Source of the DNA: Kiritimatiellia bacterium
GTDB taxonomy: Bacteria > Verrucomicrobiota > Kiritimatiellia > RFP12 > UBA1067
Direction of reading: 5' to 3'
Assembly: GCA_017525225.1 (NCBI GenBank)
Contig: JAFXTB010000172.1
Span: 1 to 36,149 of the forward strand
DNA: 36,149 bases
Numbering within the stretch: the first letter of the stretch is position 1; every line of letters begins with the position of its first letter. Position numbers and translations under genes: made by a program. A model generated the notes under the pieces. It was not told the origin of the DNA. It did not search any database and was given only the letters and a program-made list of their open reading frames with translations. This document shows, piece by piece, positions 25,701-36,149 of this stretch.

Positions 25701-26345
25701 ATTGCGGCGCATCTCGTCGAGCCTTGAACCGAGATCCTTCCACAGCGCCACCTTGCCGAACGAGAAGTGACCGAGCGCCGCCGAGCGGTCGACCTTCCAT
25801 CCCCGGTCCGCCACGACGGCCTCGAACGCCGCAAGGACGGCCGGCACGTCCGCGCCGGAATCGTCCTGCGGCAGCGGGTCGATGCCGGGTACGGACAGCC
25901 CGAACTCCGTGCGCAGGAACTCCACGAGCGTGGTGTTGACGTGCGCATCCTCGTCCAGCCGCGCCATGCGGTAGCTGGACGCCGCGCCCTGGCGCGTCAG
26001 CCTGACGGGCACAAGGAGTATCGGCGCACGGCGAACCGTGTCGGCCCCGGCGCGTTCACGCCATTCAAGGAACCCCACGGCGGCGTACGTGGCGTTCACG
26101 CCGGCCTCCTCGATGGCCGTGCGCCCTGCGCGGTATATCTCCTTCAGCCGTCGTACCGTCTCCTGCGGAGCGAGCGACGACTCCACGGCCACGGATGCAG
26201 ATGCGGATATCCGGTCCTCCAGCCTGGCCACGTCGTCGCAATCCAGCGGCAGCACCAGCTTCCCGTCCCGGCAGTTCAGCAGCCGGTTCCGGAGCGACAG
26301 GTCGAGCAGCCTGCGCTTCCAGCCTTCCACGCGGGGTTCGGACAT
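22797..26345 (-). CDS. DUF4011 - SF1 helicase - Vsr-like nuclease - DUF3320 protein
   Basis: About 1182 residues. The ATG at 26345 is preferred because GGAGAG lies seven bases upstream; an earlier TTG overlaps the previous stop. The DUF4011 segment (VEGWKRRLLDLSLRNRLLNCRDG) is at the extreme N-terminus. The superfamily 1 helicase core has Walker A HGPPGTGKSQTITN (about 274-287), VVFDEASQMPVWDA (near 685) and VTRAREQVVVFAS. A Vsr/DUF559-like nuclease fold (about 1000-1090) contains GASNRRVDLAVRR and NLGWNVFRLWSVDWALD. A DUF3320 tail (VPPDELRAMRNDV to SPKARDHLARIL) ends the protein. Helicases of this architecture have been proposed to act in antiviral defence or nucleic-acid surveillance. Here it lies within a tight metabolic operon, 17 bases after GDPD and eight before the transporter. 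The domain call is firm; the role is unproven. Confidence 0.85.
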   Translation of the reverse strand: MSEPRVEGWKRRLLDLSLRNRLLNCRDGKLVLPLDCDDVARLEDRISASASVAVESSLAPQETVRRLKEIYRAGRTAIEEAGVNATYAAVGFLEWRERAGADTVRRAPILLVPVRLTRQGAASSYRMARLDEDAHVNTTLVEFLRTEFGLSVPGIDPLPQDDSGADVPAVLAAFEAVVADRGWKVDRSAALGHFSFGKVALWKDLGSRLDEMRRNPLVDHLVAHEGTYDDSIAVFPPEDVARHIDPTNLFCPLGADASQLTAVLYSAVGKTFVLHGPPGTGKSQTITNLIVHNLALGRRVLFVSEKKAALDVVHRRLCAAGVGPFCLELHSNKSGKGHVLEQFAEAMAVPPTGAPSGFADVCRTLNLTRQELSAYVQALHKVWPNGLSAYDVLSRAGSAHPAASPDFIATACARQDRAAADALARRAGEVAAEWSGVDAEAFRALMPVRGMAWSPDVEGRVGEALATLIDAFARESNGGILAKLRRWFLSLRLRGVVRLPLGTPAAEGRAKLEAARAYLGACRLVFAYRMKRAAAIADGIGAFAAALEGGAFTCAEAERVFADSYAAKTRNEILSAERALAGFSGVRQEDLIRKFRETDRLMSEAVKRNVFARLAARLPDGRSGDCPDRSELGILKRECAKKARQKPVRQLLAETKGVCARLKPCFLMSPLSVSQYLPPDSEPFDLVVFDEASQMPVWDAVGAIARGRQLIVVGDPKQMPPTNFFQKGDGAADDEPGEGVEDLESILDESLALGLHSAYLDWHYRSRDESLIAFSNAHYYGDRLNTFPSARHSPRQGVSLHFVEGGVYDARGRRTNEMEARAVVDWIFAEAERPDARPMGVVTFSLAQKDLIEDMVERRCAERPELAAYFDESREDPFFVKNLENVQGDERDVMLFSVCYAPDANGDFAMNFGPLNRAGGERRLNVAVTRAREQVVVFASIKPEQIDLSRTKAIGAAHLREFIAYAMRGGVAPSGGGTASGGAALGEVAEFLESHGYSTVCGVGASNRRVDLAVRRRGKEDGYLLGILGDGPGYGADRTVRDRDALRVDVLQNLGWNVFRLWSVDWALDRAGTEKRLLDALSRLEADPSAKIPGPVSVPPDELKRALRPLPPPGRASAAPPRQRRAVDTVPPDELRAMRNDVLRTYGSCPDDVVYREITRRLGYATMSPKARDHLARILGGS

Positions 26346-26362
26346 CGCCATCTCTCCGGGCG

Positions 26363-27175
26363 TCAACGGGCGGCCTTGTACTCGTCGAGCAGCTTCTTGG
26401 CGCAGTTGGTCGTCACCGTCTGCGCGCCACGGGCGAACGCCATGCGCGCGATGTCAAGTTTGTCGATTGTCCAGGAATGGTACTCGAACCCCGCCGCCTT
26501 TATCGCGGCGATGTACTCGGCCGTGATCACCTTGGGGTTGAAATGCTGGTCCACGCCGTCCACGCCGAGGTCCTTCAGCGTCGCGAGCACCGAATCGACG
26601 GTGGCCGACGAGCCGACGAGCCAGTACACGCGGTATTCCGGCATCTGCTTCTTGAGCGCGCGGCAGATCTCCCGGCCGAAGGAGATGAACAGCACGTTGC
26701 GCGGCGTAGCCTTCGTCTGGCGGGCGAAGATGTCGCGAATGTACGGCACGATCACGGGATTGTTGCCCTTGACCTCGACGTAGATCTGCCGTCCGTCACG
26801 GGCCAGTTCGAGGATCTCCTCCAGAAGCGCCGGACGCGTGCCCGCCCACTGCTTGCCCTTCCACTTGCCGGCGTCGAGCTTGGATATCGTCTCCTCCCAG
26901 CTGGCCTTGGTGCAGGGCAGGTCCTTGCCCGTGGTGCGCTTGAGGTTGGAGTCGTGGAAGCTGAACACGCGCTTGTCGCTCGACAGATACACGTCGCATT
27001 CGAAGCCGAAGCCGCGGTCAACGGCCATCTTGTAGGCCGGCAGCGTGTTCTCCGGCGCATCCTTGGATTCGCCGCGATGGGCGATGAGCGTATCGTATGC
27101 AGGCTCCGACGTCGTGGCGCAGCCCGCCAGGGCGGCGATGGTACCTGCGATCGACGCCATTTTCAGCATTTTCAT
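26363..27175 (-). CDS. glycerophosphodiester phosphodiesterase lipoprotein
   Basis: 270 residues. The lipobox LAGC (about 16-19) indicates a lipoprotein. The GDPD catalytic features are present: AHRGESKDAPENTLPA (His, Arg, Glu and Asn), FECDVYLSSD (metal Glu and Asp), FSFHDSNLKRTTG (catalytic His) and YVEVKG. It should hydrolyse glycerophosphodiesters to glycerol-3-phosphate and an alcohol in the periplasm; related proteins act on teichoic-acid or phospholipid head groups. AGGGAG lies about eight bases before the ATG. It is the first gene of a run through the helicase, transporter, esterase and permease, with a promoter at 27212-27241. Confidence 0.85.
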   Translation of the reverse strand: MKMLKMASIAGTIAALAGCATTSEPAYDTLIAHRGESKDAPENTLPAYKMAVDRGFGFECDVYLSSDKRVFSFHDSNLKRTTGKDLPCTKASWEETISKLDAGKWKGKQWAGTRPALLEEILELARDGRQIYVEVKGNNPVIVPYIRDIFARQTKATPRNVLFISFGREICRALKKQMPEYRVYWLVGSSATVDSVLATLKDLGVDGVDQHFNPKVITAEYIAAIKAAGFEYHSWTIDKLDIARMAFARGAQTVTTNCAKKLLDEYKAAR

Positions 27176-27211
27176 CTAGTGTCTCCCTTCTTGGATTGGA
27201 CGATGGAACCA

Positions 27212-27241
27212 ACTATACCATATACCCCGCCCACCCCGCAA
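27212..27241 (-). promoter_or_regulatory. promoter of the GDPD-helicase-transporter operon
   Basis: On the minus strand TTGCGG (27236-27241), an 18-base spacer ending in ATATGG, then TATAGT (27212-27217). The start codon is 37 bases past the -10 box. It is divergent from the promoter at 27251-27279, with ten bases between the two -35 boxes' outer ends. Confidence 0.55.
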
Positions 27242-27250
27242 GCGAAAAGC

Positions 27251-27279
27251 ATGCCGCGCCACCGGAAATCTGGTATAAT
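27251..27279 (+). promoter_or_regulatory. promoter of the pseudouridine synthase gene
   Basis: A weak -35 (ATGCCG, 27251-27256), a 17-base spacer ending in ATCTGG, then consensus TATAAT (27274-27279). The start codon at 27311 leaves a short leader of about 25 bases. Confidence 0.6.
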
Positions 27280-27310
27280 TACGCCGTCCAGGGAACTACG
27301 GGACATCCTC

Positions 27311-28075
27311 ATGAGAGACAGAAGCGACATACGGCGGAAAGGAAACGGCACGCGGCCAGCTGGCGTTCCGCCCGCCCGGCCCGGCCCCGAGAGGATTCCG
27401 CTCGACATTCTCTTCGAGGATGCCGACATCCTCGCGGTGTACAAGCCCGCCGGCATGATCGTCCATCCCGCCCCCGGCCACACGTCGGGCACCCTGGTCA
27501 ATGCGCTCCTGGCCCATTGCCCATCCATTGCTGGTGTGGGAAGCGTTGAACGGCCTGGTATCGTGCATCGGCTTGACCGTGAGACGAGCGGCGTGATGGT
27601 GGTGGCAAAGACCGGCCGCGCATACCGCAGGCTGCGGCAGATGTTCGAGGCCCACGACAGCATCCGCAAGACGTACCTCGCCGTGCTGCATGGCGCGCCC
27701 AGCCCGCGCGAGGGTACGCTGGAGACGCTGATCGGACGCAGGAGATGGGATGCGAAGCGCATGGCGGTGGTTGAACGGAACGGCCAGCGTGCCGTCACGC
27801 ACTGGCAGACGCTGTCGCGGCGGCACTCGCTGGCACTGGTGGAATTCACGATCGATACCGGGCGCATGCACCAGATACGCGTGCATGCGGCGCATCTAGG
27901 CCATCCGATCGTGGGCGATCCACTCTACGGCGACGCGGCCGCCGACCGACGTCTCGCGCATCCGCCGCGCCGTCCACTCCTGCATGCGGTACAGCTTTGC
28001 CTGCCGCATCCCATCACCGGCGAGACGATGACATTCACGGCGGAACCGCCGCCGGACCTGGTCTACGCCGGGTAG
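27311..28075 (+). CDS. RluA-family 23S rRNA/tRNA pseudouridine synthase without S4 domain
   Basis: 254 residues. The catalytic motif GIVHRLDRETSGVMVVAK contains the active-site Asp in HRLD. DILAVYKPAGMIVHPAPGH precedes it and GRMHQIRVHAAHLGHPIVGDPLYG closes the core, all typical of the RluA/RluC/RluD family. It isomerises uridine to pseudouridine in structured RNA. The N-terminal S4 RNA-binding domain of RluC and RluD is absent; only a short basic tail (MRDRSDIRRKGNG) is present, as in RluA-type members. The ATG at 27311 follows a weak GGGA and a promoter at 27251-27279. A long open frame reaching further upstream overlaps the divergent GDPD gene and is not real. The RNA target site cannot be told from sequence. 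Confidence 0.85.
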   Translation: MRDRSDIRRKGNGTRPAGVPPARPGPERIPLDILFEDADILAVYKPAGMIVHPAPGHTSGTLVNALLAHCPSIAGVGSVERPGIVHRLDRETSGVMVVAKTGRAYRRLRQMFEAHDSIRKTYLAVLHGAPSPREGTLETLIGRRRWDAKRMAVVERNGQRAVTHWQTLSRRHSLALVEFTIDTGRMHQIRVHAAHLGHPIVGDPLYGDAAADRRLAHPPRRPLLHAVQLCLPHPITGETMTFTAEPPPDLVYAG

Positions 28076-28103
28076 GAGGTTTAAATTTTTAACTCTTTCC
28101 CTC

Positions 28104-28132
28104 TTGTCCAGAGGGCTTCTATTTGGCATAAT
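28104..28132 (+). promoter_or_regulatory. promoter of the GH78-trp genes
   Basis: TTGTCC (28104-28109), a 17-base spacer ending in ATTTGG, then CATAAT (28127-28132). About 95 bases of leader follow before the GH78 start codon. I see no riboswitch or leader peptide in that leader. Confidence 0.55.
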
Positions 28133-28234
28133 TGACGCTTCACAACCCTTGGCGGCTGTGTCCCGCGCGTAGGTATCCATGCCACCCGGCCTGGAGCGCA
28201 CGGACGGCCGCAGAGGGGATCTGACATTGTCATC

Positions 28235-30427
28235 ATGAAGACCAACGCAATTCTATCTCTGGCGGCAGCGACCGCCATCCTGGGAGCGACGGCCGCCGCG
28301 CCGGCTAGATGGATCTCGGGCGACAGCGCCAAGCCGGAGAGCCCCGCGCCCGTGCTGGTGAAGGATTTCCATCTCGACGCCCTGCCCGCGAAGGCCGTCT
28401 TCACCGTGGCCGTGGCGGGATGGTGCGAGGTGTTTGTGAACGGCAGCAAGGTGGGCAGGGACGTGCTTTCGCCCGTGACATGCCAACCCGACAGGCGCAC
28501 ATCGTCGCTCGACTTCGACGTGACGGCACTGCTCAAGGCCGGCGACAACACGCTCGAGGTGCTGCTGGGGAACGGATGGCAGAACACGTTCACGATCGAC
28601 GCCTGGTGGTTCGCCGAGGCGCCCTGGCGGAGCGCGCCGATGATCAGAGGCGAGATGTCGTGCGACGGCAGGACCCTTTTCAGAACGGACGGCTCCTGGC
28701 GGGCGTACGACTCGCCAATCGTCTTCAACGGGCTGCGCAACGGCGAATGGTACGATGCGCGGCGCGAGGGCCAGCGCATCAAGGAGCGTCCCGCGAAGGT
28801 GGAGAAATACGCACCGTGGGGGATCGTCAGCGCGGAGGACTCCATCCCGTGCCGCGAGGGCGAGACCTTCGAGCCGAAGAGCGTCTGCAGGACGCCCGGC
28901 GGCCAGGACCTCTACGACTTCGGCGCGAACATTGCCGGATGGTGCGAGATCGAGGTGGAGGGCGCGGCAGGCGCAAAGGTCGCGCTCGACTACGATGAAT
29001 CGATCACCAGCAACAAGACCTTGCTGGGACATGTGAAGAGCCTCACGCAGGGCCGTGGCGAGAAGCGGCCCGTGGCGCACGACGAATACACGCTCGCAGG
29101 GCGCGCCGGCGGCGAGAGATGGCATCCGCGCTTCACATACCACGGCTTCCGCTACGTGGCGGCGACGCTCACAGGCGACGTTCGCATCAAGTCGATCCGG
29201 GCGCGTTTCGTGCATTCGGACTTCGCCCGCGCGGGTACGCTCGCCACGTCCGACGGAACCTTCGCCGCACTCCAGGCGGCGACCGAGCGCAGCTATCTCT
29301 CGAACTTCGTCGGCATCCCCACCGACTGCCCGCACCGCGAGAAGAACGGCTGGACGGGCGACGCGCAGCTGGCGATGGAGACAGGGCTCTGGAACTTCGA
29401 CTCGCGGGCGAGCTACGTGCATTTCCTCCGCATGATGCTCGACCTTCAGCGCCCGAACGGCGCGGTTCCGTGCATCCTCCCGTGCTCGCCGAAGTTCGGC
29501 TTCTTCTGGGGCTCGGGGCCTGCATGGGACGCCGTCCTCTTCGAGATACCCTGGCAGATATACCGCTTCCACGGCGACGATGCCCCGGCCCGCGAAGCCT
29601 ACGTGGCGATGAAGCGGTATCTCGCCTTCATCTCCGAGAAGGCGGACGACGACGGTCTCTTCGACTACGGCCTCGGCGACTGGTGCGACCACGAGAGAAG
29701 CAAGATGGCACCCACGCGGCTCACCGACAGCGCATTCGTATACCTCTTCAACCGCCGCCTTGCGTTCTGGGCCAGGCGCTTCGGAGAACCAGCCTATGCA
29801 GAGGAGCGGACCGACGCCGCCGGACGCATCAGGGAGGCGTTCAACAAGGCGTTCTACAAGGGCGACGGCCTGTATGCGGACGGACAGCTCACCTCGCTCG
29901 CGGCACCGCTCTACTTCAAGGGGCTCTGCGCCGATGGCGAGGAGGCGAAGGTCGTGCGCCGCCTGGTGGAGACCGTGCGCAGACGCAGCCACGGCGCCTA
30001 CTTCGGCATCCTCGGCGCGAAGTGGGTGCCGCGCGTCCTGGCGGAGCATGGCCATGCGGACGATGCGTTCAGGCTCTTCGTACAGCCGAACGTCCCAGGC
30101 TGGGCGCACTGGCTCCAGTTCGGCGACGGCAGCCTGCGGGAGAAGTGGGACGACACCGCCTCGCACAACCACATCATGTTCGGCGACCTCTCGGCCTGGG
30201 CATACGAGTACGCGGCGGGGATCGTACCTGTCGAGCCGGGCTTCAAGAAGGTGGCGATAAGGCCGCATGTCCTGAAGGGCGTGGAGTCGTTCTCGGCCAC
30301 GCACCGTACACCCTACGGCGAGATACGATCGGCGTGGCGGCATGAGAACGGCAAGCCGGTGTTCTCGTTCGAAGTGCCTGCCGGCATAGAGGTCGTGGAG
30401 GCGCCGGCGCAGGCGGAGCGTAGATGA
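28235..30427 (+). CDS. GH78 alpha-L-rhamnosidase, secreted
   Basis: 730 residues with a signal peptide (MKTNAILSLAAATAILGATAAA). All four rhamnosidase domains are recognisable. The N-terminal carbohydrate-binding part contains GWCEVFVNGSKVGRDVL. The second beta domain contains YDFGANIAGWCEIEV. The six-hairpin catalytic domain carries IPTDCPHREKNGWTGDAQ with general-acid Glu369. The C-terminal beta domain contains PGFKKVAIRPHV. GH78 enzymes cleave terminal alpha-L-rhamnose from polysaccharides or glycosides. The ribosome binding site is weak and distant (AGAGGGG). trpE follows only 22 bases later with no visible promoter of its own, so rhamnosidase and anthranilate synthase may share a transcript. 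It differs from the GH78-like protein at 5049-6806 by having the usual Glu in the acid motif. Confidence 0.9.
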   Translation: MKTNAILSLAAATAILGATAAAPARWISGDSAKPESPAPVLVKDFHLDALPAKAVFTVAVAGWCEVFVNGSKVGRDVLSPVTCQPDRRTSSLDFDVTALLKAGDNTLEVLLGNGWQNTFTIDAWWFAEAPWRSAPMIRGEMSCDGRTLFRTDGSWRAYDSPIVFNGLRNGEWYDARREGQRIKERPAKVEKYAPWGIVSAEDSIPCREGETFEPKSVCRTPGGQDLYDFGANIAGWCEIEVEGAAGAKVALDYDESITSNKTLLGHVKSLTQGRGEKRPVAHDEYTLAGRAGGERWHPRFTYHGFRYVAATLTGDVRIKSIRARFVHSDFARAGTLATSDGTFAALQAATERSYLSNFVGIPTDCPHREKNGWTGDAQLAMETGLWNFDSRASYVHFLRMMLDLQRPNGAVPCILPCSPKFGFFWGSGPAWDAVLFEIPWQIYRFHGDDAPAREAYVAMKRYLAFISEKADDDGLFDYGLGDWCDHERSKMAPTRLTDSAFVYLFNRRLAFWARRFGEPAYAEERTDAAGRIREAFNKAFYKGDGLYADGQLTSLAAPLYFKGLCADGEEAKVVRRLVETVRRRSHGAYFGILGAKWVPRVLAEHGHADDAFRLFVQPNVPGWAHWLQFGDGSLREKWDDTASHNHIMFGDLSAWAYEYAAGIVPVEPGFKKVAIRPHVLKGVESFSATHRTPYGEIRSAWRHENGKPVFSFEVPAGIEVVEAPAQAERR

Positions 30428-30449
30428 TACCAAGGAAAGAGATCCTGCA

Positions 30450-31885
30450 ATGCTGAAGATACTGTCAGAGGAGGAGTTCAACCGACGCGCCGAGGGCGCG
30501 GGCCGGGTGGCCGTATTCAAGGAATTCCTGGCCGACCGCGAAACGCCCGTGGCGGCGCTTTCGCGTCTGGACGACGACGAGGAGGCGTTCCTGCTCGAAA
30601 GCGTGGCGGGCGGCGAGACGCGCGGCAGGTATTCGTACCTCGGCATCGAACCTTCGAGGCGCATCGAGGGCGAGGACTCCCTGCGCGAGATCAAGGAGCG
30701 CTTCAAGGCCATGCGCTATGCCGCCGCGCCCGAACTTCCCTCCTTTCAGGGCGGAGCAGTGGGATACGTTGCCTACGACGCCGTGGACCTTTTCGAGCCG
30801 AAGGTGAAACTGAGGCACGAGGAGGGAACCCCGAGGATGGCGTTTCTGATGTGCGATGCGTTCCTCGTGTTCGACAACGTGCGCGACACCGTGACCGTGG
30901 TGGTGGTCGCGGATACGTCTCGGCAGGGGGCGTATTCCGCCGCCATGGACCGCATCCAGGCGATATACGACAGGATCCTCAGCGCGGAATCCATCGCACG
31001 CCTGATGGACAAACGGGCAGCTGACGGAAACAAGCCGAAGGTGCCCCCCCAGGCCCATGACGTGCAGCCCGAGATGACGAAGGACGAGTTCTGCGAGATG
31101 GTCGCGAAGTGCAAGGCGGCAATCAAGGCGGGCGAGGTGATACAGATCGTACCGTCGCAGAAGTTCACCGTCGAGACTGGCGTATCGGGACTTTCGCTCT
31201 ACAGGGCGCTGCGCACCATAAACCCTTCGCCGTACAACTTCTTCATGCGCATCGGCCCCAGGACGCTGATAGGATCGTCTCCGGAGGAGCTGGTAAAGCT
31301 GTCCGGCCGCACCGCCTCCACCGCGCCGATCGCCGGCACGAGGCCGCGGGGCGACACGCCCCTGCGCGACGCCGAGCTTGAACGCGACCTGAAGGCCGAC
31401 CCTAAGGAGAACGCGGAGCACACGATGCTGGTGGACCTGGGAAGGAACGACCTCGGCCGCGTGTGCGAGACGGGAAGCGTGAAGGTGGAGGGATTCGCCC
31501 ACGTGGAACGCTACTCGCACGTGATGCACCTGGTGAGCAACGTCACCGGCACGCTGGAAAGGGACCGCGACGGCTTCGACCTCCTCAGGGCGACGTTCCC
31601 GGCCGGGACGCTCTCCGGCGCGCCGAAGGTGCGGGCGATGGAGCTGATCGCCGAATACGAGAAGTCGCCGCGGGGCATCTACGGCGGAGCGGCCGGATAC
31701 TTCTCGCTTACGGGCGACATGGACTTCGCGATAGTCATACGCACGCTGGTCAGGGAGGACGGCCGCGTGACGATGCGCTCCGGCGCGGGCATCGTTGCCG
31801 ATTCCAGCGCGGAGAAGGAATACGAAGAGACCATAAACAAGGCGAAGGCCGTGTTCGAGGCGGTACGGTTCGCGGAGGAGCTGCA

Positions 31886-31889
<4 letters not shown>
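30450..31889 (+). CDS. trpE: anthranilate synthase component I
   Basis: 479 residues, the usual length. The N-terminal part includes [13 protein letters not shown]. The chorismate-binding core shows [45 protein letters not shown] and the metal-binding [17 protein letters not shown], then [18 protein letters not shown]. It converts chorismate and ammonia, supplied by TrpG, to anthranilate, the first step of tryptophan synthesis. Its stop overlaps the trpGD start (ATGA), indicating coupled translation. Aminodeoxychorismate synthase (PabB) is an alternative, made unlikely by the fused TrpD that follows. No trp leader peptide or attenuator is visible in the 22-base gap behind the GH78 gene. Confidence 0.95.
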
Positions 31890-33493
<1,604 letters not shown>

Positions 33494-33502
33494 CGGTGGC
33501 GG

Positions 33503-36149
<2,647 letters not shown>

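Noticed and set aside
28253-30712. 819-residue minus-strand open frame
   Set aside because: Antisense to the complete GH78 gene and running into trpE; no domain content.

Overview
The window is gene-dense, high-GC bacterial DNA. Almost every metabolic enzyme in it carries a Sec-type signal peptide. The mix of secreted glycosidases (GH2, GH78, GH42-like, GH129-like), a secreted M14 peptidase and PIG-L deacetylase, an HGSNAT-like membrane acyltransferase and a DUF234 ATPase suggests a glycan-degrading member of the Planctomycetes-Verrucomicrobia superphylum, perhaps a gut Kiritimatiellota or Lentisphaerota relative. That placement is an inference from gene content; there is no rRNA or other marker here.

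Layout, left to right. (1) 1-1986: a minus-strand DUF234-type AAA ATPase, preceded by a recognisable promoter and two inverted repeats built on TGTCACAT. (2) 1987-13484: a minus-strand glycan-utilisation cluster, in transcription order GH2 beta-mannosidase-like, PIG-L deacetylase, DUF5009/HGSNAT-like acyltransferase, GH42-like protein, GH78-like protein, and M14 peptidase joined to a beta-propeller-like region. Its last gene is followed by a 14-bp perfect hairpin. (3) 13797-15472: two overlapping plus-strand genes for related membrane-anchored coiled-coil proteins of unknown function. (4) 15555-17867: a GH129-like secreted glycosidase. (5) 27175-17891: a tight minus-strand run of GDPD lipoprotein, DUF4011/Vsr/DUF3320 helicase, a one-chain solute-binding-protein/ABC-permease fusion, SGNH esterase, and lactate-permease-family transporter. 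(6) 27311-33493, plus strand: RluA-type pseudouridine synthase, a GH78 rhamnosidase, trpE, and a fused trpGD. (7) 33503-36149, minus strand: carB, cut by the right edge.

Together the cluster genes suggest extracellular trimming of a complex glycan that contains rhamnose, mannose and amino sugars. Deacetylation, acetylation and ester cleavage would prepare fragments for uptake. The tryptophan and carbamoyl-phosphate genes are housekeeping.

The most unusual feature is repetitive DNA lying in frame inside coding genes, at domain boundaries or loops. A 54-bp palindromic element that could fold as a three-way junction sits at the peptidase/propeller junction of the M14 gene, and a 28-bp partial copy lies in the same gene and the same reading frame. 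An 18-bp tandem repeat embedded in a larger inverted repeat expands the linker between the two halves of CarB. A low-complexity Lys/Gly linker joins the solute-binding protein to its permease. Several promoters also share a TGG directly before the -10 hexamer.
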